NCBI GenBank assembly: GCA_002633005.1
Contig: NMRA01000402.1
Location: 345,550-368,232 of the forward strand
From: Phoronis australis
Taxonomy: Eukaryota > Phoronida > Phoronidae
Reading direction: 5' to 3'
Length of the DNA stretch: 22,683 nucleotides
A program made the translations under genes and the position numbers. A model generated the notes under the pieces. That model made no database searches. It was not told the origin of the DNA and saw nothing but the letters and a program-made list of their open reading frames with translations. This document shows, in pieces, positions 20,101 through 22,683 of this stretch. Position 1 is the first letter of the stretch. Every line of letters begins with the position of its first letter.

Positions 20101-22683
20101 TCTGGTTCTATTGAAATATAACGTACAAATCGTAGTTCTGTTTCGTTCCAGGTTGCGAATACGGAGACAAAGCCGACTGCTCTGGCAACACGCCATCTAA
20201 TATCTGCTTTTCAACCAACAACAAGGAACTTTGCTGCCACACCTGCAGACAGCGTAAGTGTGTTCCGGGAATTTGGTGTTTAATCTATTCCAATAAGCTG
20301 TCACTGTTCCCGTGGAAGCTAGCTTATTATGAGTAGGTGTCGCTGCTTGGAACTCGAAACAAACTTCCATCCGATTTCTCGTCGTCAGTCAACCTAATTC
20401 CCGCCTGAGGGTTTTCGACTGATGCCTGTTCTTGATGGCAGACATAGATTTCAAAGGGTCCTGGCATTGTGGTGGAGAAGCTCCAACAAACCATTTCAAA
20501 ACCCACTTTTAAAATATATTCCTGAGTCTGTGTCCTAATAACTCGCGAACGTCCACCTCCTCCATTCATAAGGCTTTAGTAGATTTTACATGCACAGACA
20601 ATACTATATGTGCGTTGCTTATTTTGGCAGTTAACAGCGGCATGTTCAAGTACGTAATTTTGCTATAATCGCTTTTATTTTTGAGAATAAAACCATACAC
20701 TTTTTCACTATCACTTAACGTCAAAAGATGTGGAGATCACTACATTAGTTAGCAAGTATTATGCGTTAAACTGAACTTGTGAAATAGCCCCTGTTTCATG
20801 GAGCGTTTTTGCCTTAACTCAGACCGGAATCGCTCTAAAAAACTAAGATGTCTTAGTCTTGCTTTATGAAATTTCCCAAGACCAACATTAAAACCCAAAT
20901 AGGCCTACCTGTACAATGTAACCTACTGTAAGACCACAAATCTAGACTTCTACGATATAGTCTAAGATTTGATATTTTTTACAATCTAATGCCCAGAAAC
21001 AATGTCAAATTGAAGATCGTCTTGCTATTTTATCACGTGTAAATTATCATTTGTTGTAGTTATCAACTGTGGAACATTGTCAGCGCCCTCTAATGGAAAC
21101 GTGATATACTCACCCAACGGTACAACAACGTTCGGTAACGAGGCAATTTACTCGTGCTCAGAAGGCTTTGAACTACAAGGAGTAAAGAGCGTAAAATGTT
21201 TACTAAATGAAACCTGGGAATCAGCCCCAACTCCAACATGTACGTTCATAGTGTATACTACAATTTGCTTGAAATTCGTGTTTTTAAAGGCAACGCTCTT
21301 GGGCAAATGTGCCTTCATTCAAAACAATTAGTAGTTTCGAAAGTAAGTTTTTACTCAAGAGTTATGCGCATAGGCACACGCGCCTAGGCATACTTTATAT
21401 GGACAAGCGGCTATGTCTTGCACGTGAGCATATTTTCAGTAGCCTGTTTTGTATCACTGTTGTCCATTCCAAGTAGTCGTTAAGACCCACACGTATAATC
21501 TGTATACATCAGAGAACATAAGGCGTAATGTTTTACTATCCATCTTAAGTCACGTGATTAATGCTGGTGGAATTTTGCAAGCATGTTTCTGCATCTTCAA
21601 GCGAATTCAACCTAAATGTATTCTGCGATGCCAACTGGTCACTTTTTCAATATTCAGTCCATTTTTGGCATTTGCTTGCCTAAACGCAAAAGTATTGGAC
21701 GGACAGGTAGGGAATTTTGCGGACGAGGTTATGATGGTTAGAGCGTGACTGACATTGATTTTAGAAGGAGTCGGACTACTGTGGAACCCCTCAGTGGGTT
21801 GCAGTTTTGTGCTTGTTTGACATTGCTGCGATATGATCTTTCGTTTACAATATGGGTTTTTACTGGGACGAGTACTACCACGTGTACTGAAATTTCTAAT
21901 CTTTAGTGGTAGGTTTATTATTTTTTGCAAATTCTTCAACATCTTTTGACAACTCAGACTAATGTTGCACCCACTATTGGCAAACATAGCTTTCATTGAG
22001 TTTGAAACGACCATAACCAAGCTACTGTAAGGACCCTTACGCAATCTGGCATATTGGTCCCGTTGGAGAGAGCAAGGTTGCCAACTACTTTTGGACAGAC
22101 TAAAGATTCTAAGGCCATCAAGTGGCAATTTTGGTGTGATATTGGGAACATATCTCCATCTACCTTATTTAACGAAGAAGGCAGCTTTAGTAACATGACC
22201 AGTTTCACTTCAGAGCGAGTTTCGCCAGTATGTACTGACGGATATAGTCTCAGCTTCACCCATGCATGTAGGCGCATCCGATTACTTAATTTGAAATTTT
22301 TGGATACGGACAAATACCCATCCTACTTAACGAACCTCAACGAAAAAAAAGTTGACCAATTTTTATACAACGTATACGAAAAGGTGAGATAAGTCATTAT
22401 TTTATGATATTACAGGTAGAGAAATTACAACGACACACCAGCCTTCAACAACGCAGCAGACAACGACGCAGCTCTCAACAACACAGCCATCGACAACACA
22501 GCTTTCAACAACACAACCGTCAACAACACAAACTCCCACAACACAACCTCCCACAACACAAACTGCAACAACTCAACCTCCAACAACACAGCCACCAACA
22601 ACTCAACCTCCAACAACACAGTCACCAACAACACAACCTCCAACAACTCAACCTCCAACAACACAGCCTGCAACAACACAATC
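5000..22683 (+). CDS. secreted M12B (ADAMTS-like) zinc metalloprotease, 17 exons, 3' end beyond window
   Basis: The joined exons give 784 codons and continue past the edge. Order by residue: signal peptide 1-20, prodomain to a furin site (REKR, 207-210), catalytic domain about 211-447, ADAMTS-type cysteine-rich module 453-543, two PLAC-like modules 556-594 and 603-633, a Sushi/CCP domain 639-696, and a Thr/Pro/Gln mucin-like stalk from 697. The zinc ligands H387, H391 and H397, the base E388 and the Met-turn M413 are all present, so an active enzyme is expected, cutting extracellular or cell-surface proteins. There is no thrombospondin type 1 repeat where ADAMTS proteins carry one, and position 394, normally Gly, is Asn. 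Frame and splice sites agree at every junction. The second exon 12 copy at 14518 is left out of the count. The true partner, substrate and orthologue are unknown. Confidence 0.9.
5103..6066 (+). other. intron 1
   Basis: Phase 1 intron between GTAAAA and TTTCAG. It holds two open frames (5136-5438 and 5495-5785) with no recognisable domain and no start or splice context. A palindrome-rich ACATGTACATGTA stands near 5150. No gene or element is seen. Confidence 0.7.
6067..6260 (+). CDS. exon 2: start of M12B prodomain
   Basis: Residues 35-99. The text begins EYDLIAFVNEEISLAD and contains DVNLKLTRTVNVGSHVPVY, which fits the beta-rich N-terminal half of the reprolysin propeptide (the pattern of a hydrophobic strand followed by 'L.L..N'). 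The exon starts after TTTCAG, takes the single base left by exon 1, and ends in phase 0 before GTAAAT. It contains no cysteine. Confidence 0.85.
6261..6581 (+). other. intron 2
   Basis: Phase 0 intron. Its first 80 bases look like a degenerate short MITE (listed separately). The rest shows nothing recognisable. Confidence 0.7.
6268..6341. mobile_element. possible degenerate mini-MITE related to the intron 9/11 elements
   Basis: The right end (CTAGATCCGCCAGTG) resembles the terminus AAATCCGCCACTG of the element in intron 11, and the left end (GTGGATGGATTTAG) is its imperfect inverse. The interior is short and G/C-stretch bearing like the longer elements. No target-site duplication is visible, so the call rests on the ends only. 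It begins only a few bases after the intron 2 donor. Confidence 0.35.
6582..6671 (+). CDS. exon 3: prodomain
   Basis: Residues 100-129, phase 0 at both ends, between TTACTGCAG and GTAAGT. The text DMAFYHDVQNGAALSI corresponds to the family pattern 'FYhG.V.....S' in the M12B propeptide. The cysteine often found before FYxG in this family is absent (Met-Ala here). Confidence 0.85.
6827..6992 (+). CDS. exon 4: prodomain
   Basis: Residues 130-184. EGTILYKGEEHIIQP matches the propeptide pattern 'G.I...g..y.I.P', one of the more conserved pieces of the family. A basic HKRS (near residue 150) is a possible secondary processing site. The exon ends phase 1 before GTGAGG. The same frame read without splicing runs on to 7171, but the intron is supported by the following furin site and catalytic start. 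Confidence 0.85.
7216..7354 (+). CDS. exon 5: furin site and start of catalytic domain
   Basis: Residues 185-230. DREKRST contains R-E-K-R at 207-210, a proprotein convertase site, followed by NTIEYFLAVDFNLYSR, the first beta strand of a reprolysin domain (family pattern 'yvE..vvvD..ly'). Cleavage after R210 would release the enzyme. The exon ends phase 2 before GTACAT. Confidence 0.9.
7355..8170 (+). other. intron 5
   Basis: Phase 2 intron. It contains a 132-codon minus-strand open frame (7510-7908) with a cysteine-dense segment listed separately as a possible EGF-like exon. Nothing else is recognisable. Confidence 0.7.
7738..7829 (-). pseudogene. possible antisense EGF-like exon or relic
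   Basis: On the minus strand the segment reads NCHCNHVYQC, then GDVCNRPSSGCIHP, a spacing like the first part of EGF-like repeats of the type C.C....C....G.C...GC. It ends exactly at GTAAGT (plus-strand 7732-7737) and starts after AG with a pyrimidine run about 20 bases before. It lacks the final GW.G..C half and has unequal phases (1 in, 0 out), and no partner exon was found. It may be a decayed fragment or chance. Confidence 0.25.
8171..8252 (+). CDS. exon 6: catalytic domain
   Basis: Residues 231-258. The acceptor after TTTTAGCCAG was chosen because the alternative four bases earlier runs into TGA, whereas this one completes the split Ser codon and gives ADIKYYMCQLSNG, which fits the first helix of reprolysins ('i..yl..l.n'). 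The exon ends phase 0 before GTAAGA. C253 is the first cysteine of the mature enzyme. Confidence 0.85.
8253..9194 (+). other. intron 6
   Basis: Phase 0 intron of 942 bases, with AT-rich stretches around 8580-8640 and 8840-8900. Open frames on both strands near 8801-9059 mirror each other and show no domain. Nothing recognisable. Confidence 0.7.
9195..9272 (+). CDS. exon 7: catalytic domain
   Basis: Residues 259-284, phase 0 at both ends (TTTCAG before, GTAGGA after). VQLSFIYIAQ is a hydrophobic strand matching the central beta strand of reprolysins ('i.l.i..i.i'). At 26 codons it is short and not an open frame long enough to be noticed alone, but it is required to keep frame between exons 6 and 8. 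Confidence 0.82.
9273..9853 (+). other. intron 7
   Basis: Phase 0 intron of 581 bases. No recognisable gene or repeat. A pyrimidine-rich acceptor (CTTTTCTTCTTCTCAG) closes it. Confidence 0.7.
9854..10014 (+). CDS. exon 8: catalytic domain
   Basis: Residues 285-337. The segment C310-LTAFQNW matches the family pattern 'L..F..W', and NYDHGALNTG near its end matches 'hDhA.L.T', the strand before the active-site region. The exon ends phase 2 before GTAAGG, and the split Gly is completed by exon 9. Confidence 0.92.
10015..10563 (+). other. intron 8
   Basis: Phase 2 intron of 549 bases. Three overlapping open frames here (10245-10768) are not supported as genes. The last ones run through exon 9 in the wrong frame. 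Nothing else is seen. Confidence 0.7.
10564..10725 (+). CDS. exon 9: catalytic domain with zinc-binding helix
   Basis: Residues 338-391. GLATTPGVC followed by GQSINEEHG matches 'GlA...g.Cs....s.i.e' of M12B peptidases. The exon ends in LAHELGH, giving zinc ligands H387 and H391 and catalytic base E388. The motif is cut by a phase 2 intron just after H391 (donor GTTGGA). The correct frame differs from the longest open frame at this place. Confidence 0.95.
10726..11721 (+). other. intron 9
   Basis: Phase 2 intron of 996 bases separating the first two zinc histidines from the third. It contains one 155-bp MITE at 11014-11168, listed separately. No gene is seen in the remainder. Confidence 0.7.
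11009..11173. mobile_element. MITE copy A with CGTAC target duplication
   Basis: The body (11014-11168, 155 bp) starts CATTGACGGACTTAAAG and ends TGAATCCGCCCCTG, which are imperfect inverted ends. It is flanked on both sides by CGTAC (11009-11013 and 11169-11173). It aligns over nearly its whole length to the reverse complement of the element in intron 11, sharing for example ATTCCATTTGAC, GGCAAAATCCTGG and TAATACTCTGC. No open frame: nonautonomous. A 5-bp duplication with CAG/CTG-type ends suggests a hAT-like family (inference). Confidence 0.8.
11722..11889 (+). CDS. exon 10: zinc motif end and Met-turn
   Basis: Residues 392-447. SLNAQHDD supplies the third ligand H397 and the D398 typical of reprolysins. 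Position 394, Gly in the consensus HExxHxxGxxHD, is Asn here. FIMAPS holds the Met-turn methionine M413. FSSC plus a following helix (INAMTSYVTSL) match the C-terminal helix 'fS.Cs...i..yl'. The exon ends phase 2 before GTACAG. Confidence 0.95.
11890..12262 (+). other. intron 10
   Basis: Phase 2 intron of 373 bases with nothing recognisable. The open frame from exon 10 runs into it as far as 12061 but has no family similarity there. Confidence 0.7.
12263..12407 (+). CDS. exon 11: ADAMTS-type cysteine-rich module, part 1
   Basis: Residues 448-496, with C453, C484 and C495. MPGQRYTIHQQCKQLYG matches the ADAM_CR_2 pattern 'lPG..Y....QC...fG', the disintegrin-like/cysteine-rich segment following the catalytic domain in ADAMTS proteins. 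The exon ends phase 0 before GTATGC. Confidence 0.92.
12408..13148 (+). other. intron 11
   Basis: Phase 0 intron of 741 bases. The left border of the duplicated segment falls in it at 12459, and it carries MITE copy B at 12816-12962. No gene is seen. Short open frames here, for example 12463-12720 on the minus strand, have no recognisable content. Confidence 0.7.
12811..12967. mobile_element. MITE copy B with AGAAT target duplication
   Basis: The body is 12816-12962 (147 bp), flanked by AGAAT at 12811-12815 and 12963-12967, a perfect 5-bp target duplication. The ends are CAAGGGGGGATCCAG and CTAAATCCGCCACTG. It is the same family as the intron 9 element in the opposite orientation. An internal GGGGGG.CCATTG.CCCCC arm can fold. 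No coding capacity. Confidence 0.82.
13149..13268 (+). CDS. exon 12 (copy 1): cysteine-rich module, part 2
   Basis: Residues 497-536, phase 0 at both ends (CTTTTCAG before, GTACTA after). C505, C510, C518 and C532 lie in ICQSVFC and AADGTTCG, matching 'C..lwC.......C.....p.dGT.Cg' of ADAM_CR_2. Only one copy is needed to complete the eight-cysteine module with exons 11 and 13. Confidence 0.92.
13832..13832. other. single ambiguous base at the duplication junction
   Basis: It is the only N in the window and lies exactly between the last base of copy 1 and the first base of copy 2. This is the layout left by joining two contigs whose ends overlap but were not merged. Confidence 0.9.
14180..14336. 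mobile_element. MITE copy B' (duplicate of copy B)
   Basis: The body 14185-14331 and both AGAAT flanks (14180-14184, 14332-14336) repeat copy B with a handful of substitutions. It arose by the segmental duplication or assembly overlap, not by a new insertion, because the flanks and position match. Confidence 0.8.
14518..14637 (+). CDS. exon 12 (copy 2), probably allelic or a second exon copy
   Basis: It encodes the same 40 residues as copy 1 except Val to Met at position 508 (GTG/ATG); one further base change is silent. Splice sites are intact and it is phase 0 at both ends, so use of both copies would keep frame but add four cysteines inside one disulfide-bonded module. Possible readings are an unmerged haplotype overlap (preferred), a true tandem exon duplication, or mutually exclusive exons. 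Confidence 0.6.
14638..16892 (+). other. intron 12 after the second exon copy
   Basis: A stretch of 2,255 bases. The first 565 belong to duplication copy 2. The remaining unique part has open frames such as 16406-16612 without recognisable content. It ends at CTGTTGTAG before exon 13. No gene or further repeat is seen. Confidence 0.65.
16893..16944 (+). CDS. exon 13: cysteine-rich module, part 3
   Basis: Only 52 bases, residues 537-553, WCVRSYCVYDAKAPNAS. The WC....C start is the expected continuation of 'dGT.Cg..kWC..g.C', and it supplies the last two of the eight module cysteines (C538, C543). Phase 0 in, phase 1 out (GTAAGT). Confidence 0.88.
16945..17478 (+). other. intron 13
   Basis: Phase 1 intron of 534 bases, with nothing recognisable. 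Confidence 0.7.
17479..17622 (+). CDS. exon 14: first PLAC-like six-cysteine module
   Basis: Residues 554-601. C556, C573, C581, the pair C590-C591, and C594 give C-x16-C-x7-C-x8-CC-x2-C. TCADVALSQCYQSYVQNRCCKRC resembles the PLAC domain found at the C terminus of several ADAMTS proteins and papilins. ShK-type folds share part of this spacing and are the main alternative. The exon is phase 1 at both ends, so the module is a unit that can be shuffled or duplicated. Confidence 0.85.
17623..20151 (+). other. intron 14
   Basis: The longest unbroken intron at 2,529 bases, phase 1. Open frames on both strands around 19074-19472 are cysteine-bearing but fit no module, and a weak CC-containing segment near 20009-20050 is judged chance. 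No element or gene is supported. Confidence 0.65.
20152..20253 (+). CDS. exon 15: second PLAC-like module
   Basis: Residues 602-635. C603, C611, C620, the pair C629-C630, and C633 give C-x7-C-x8-C-x8-CC-x2-C, ending KELCCHTCRQ. It shares the CC-x2-C ending with exon 14 but little other sequence, so any duplication is old. Phase 1 at both ends (TTCCAG before, GTAAGT after). It is too short to show as a long open frame. Confidence 0.85.
20254..21059 (+). other. intron 15
   Basis: Phase 1 intron of 806 bases. Nothing recognisable; one minus-strand open frame (20327-20569) has no domain. Confidence 0.7.
21060..21239 (+). CDS. exon 16: Sushi/CCP domain
   Basis: Residues 636-695 plus one base. 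C639, C668, C682 and, completed across intron 16, C696 give the four-cysteine Sushi pattern, with the conserved INCG, NEAIYSCSEGFEL, KCL and ETWESAPTPTC elements and the expected Trp. CCP modules bind proteins or carbohydrates in complement factors, adhesion proteins and metalloproteases such as pappalysins. Phase 1 at both ends. Confidence 0.93.
21240..22415 (+). other. intron 16
   Basis: Phase 1 intron of 1,176 bases that splits the last Sushi cysteine codon (T|GT). It contains the longest open frames in the window, on the minus strand (listed separately). Confidence 0.7.
21607..22313 (-). pseudogene. overlapping antisense open frames, unrecognised
   Basis: Two minus-strand frames, 173 codons (21607-22128) and 106 codons (21993-22313), overlap by 136 bases in different phases. 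In such AT-rich noncoding DNA a 173-codon frame is unlikely by chance, and the arrangement would fit one old coding region broken by a frameshift, for instance from a transposon. I recognise no domain, catalytic motif or terminal repeat, and the first Met choices are arbitrary. A 112-codon plus-strand frame (22054-22392) overlaps it. Confidence 0.2.
22416..22683 (+). CDS. exon 17: mucin-like Thr/Pro/Gln stalk, partial
   Basis: Residues 696-784 and two more bases, continuing past the window. The first two bases complete the Sushi cysteine. After REITTTHQ come 16 pentapeptides of the form xxTTQ (PSTTQ, PPTTQ and similar), dense in Thr and Pro and so a likely O-glycosylated, extended spacer. What follows (more modules, a membrane anchor or a stop) cannot be seen. 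Confidence 0.9.
22442..22681 (+). repeat. coding 15-bp minisatellite (xxTTQ, 16 units)
   Basis: Sixteen consecutive 15-bp units of the type CCT-CCA-ACA-ACA-CAG. The first half is diverse (PSTTQ, LSTTQ, QTTTQ) and the last seven units are nearly uniform (PPTTQ), suggesting recent expansion from the 3' side. It may continue beyond the edge. The antisense frame over it is leucine/valine-rich and is only a by-product. Confidence 0.92.

Noticed and set aside
22425-22679. Leucine/valine-rich minus-strand open frame resembling a hydrophobic repeat protein
   Set aside because: It is the antisense of the xxTTQ coding minisatellite, whose repeat unit simply lacks stops on that strand.
22442-22681. Regular repeats considered as a CRISPR array
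   Set aside because: Units are 15 bp without unique spacers, in frame with an exon, in animal DNA.

Overview
The window is animal nuclear DNA, about 40% GC by impression, carrying most of one intron-rich plus-strand gene. I read 17 coding exons plus a second copy of exon 12. All begin after AG and end before GT, and the reading frame stays open across every junction for 784 codons, from a signal peptide to the right window edge. The gene encodes a secreted or surface zinc metalloprotease of the M12B (ADAM/ADAMTS/reprolysin) family. The intron density, short exons, frequent ACATGTA words, the MITE family and the high divergence between two near-identical segments fit a heterozygous marine invertebrate such as a lancelet, hemichordate, mollusc or cnidarian. 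I cannot name the species.

Layout: 1-4940 is apparently intergenic. A TATAAA at 4945 precedes the signal-peptide exon (5000-5102). Exons 2-5 (6067-7354) encode a prodomain without cysteine, ending at a furin site (REKR, residues 207-210). Exons 5-10 (7216-11889) encode the catalytic domain, with its zinc motif split across the exon 9/10 junction and a Met-turn at M413. Exons 11-13 (12263-16944) encode an eight-cysteine ADAMTS-type cysteine-rich module. Exons 14 and 15 each encode one six-cysteine PLAC-like module, exon 16 a Sushi/CCP domain, and exon 17 (22416 to the edge) a mucin-like stalk of xxTTQ pentapeptides. The 3' end of the gene lies outside the window.

The strongest anomaly is a 1.37-kb direct duplication (12459-13831 and 13833-15202) that repeats exon 12. 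The copies meet exactly at the only ambiguous base in the window (N, 13832), which is the signature of two contigs abutted without merging their overlap. I read it as probably a false, allelic duplication, though a real exon duplication is not excluded.

Other points: a family of about 150-bp nonautonomous DNA elements with perfect 5-bp target duplications in introns 9 and 11; an unusual Asn for Gly in the zinc motif; an architecture without thrombospondin repeats; a possible antisense EGF-like exon in intron 5; and long antisense reading frames in intron 16. No RNA genes, CRISPR arrays or complete transposons were recognised.
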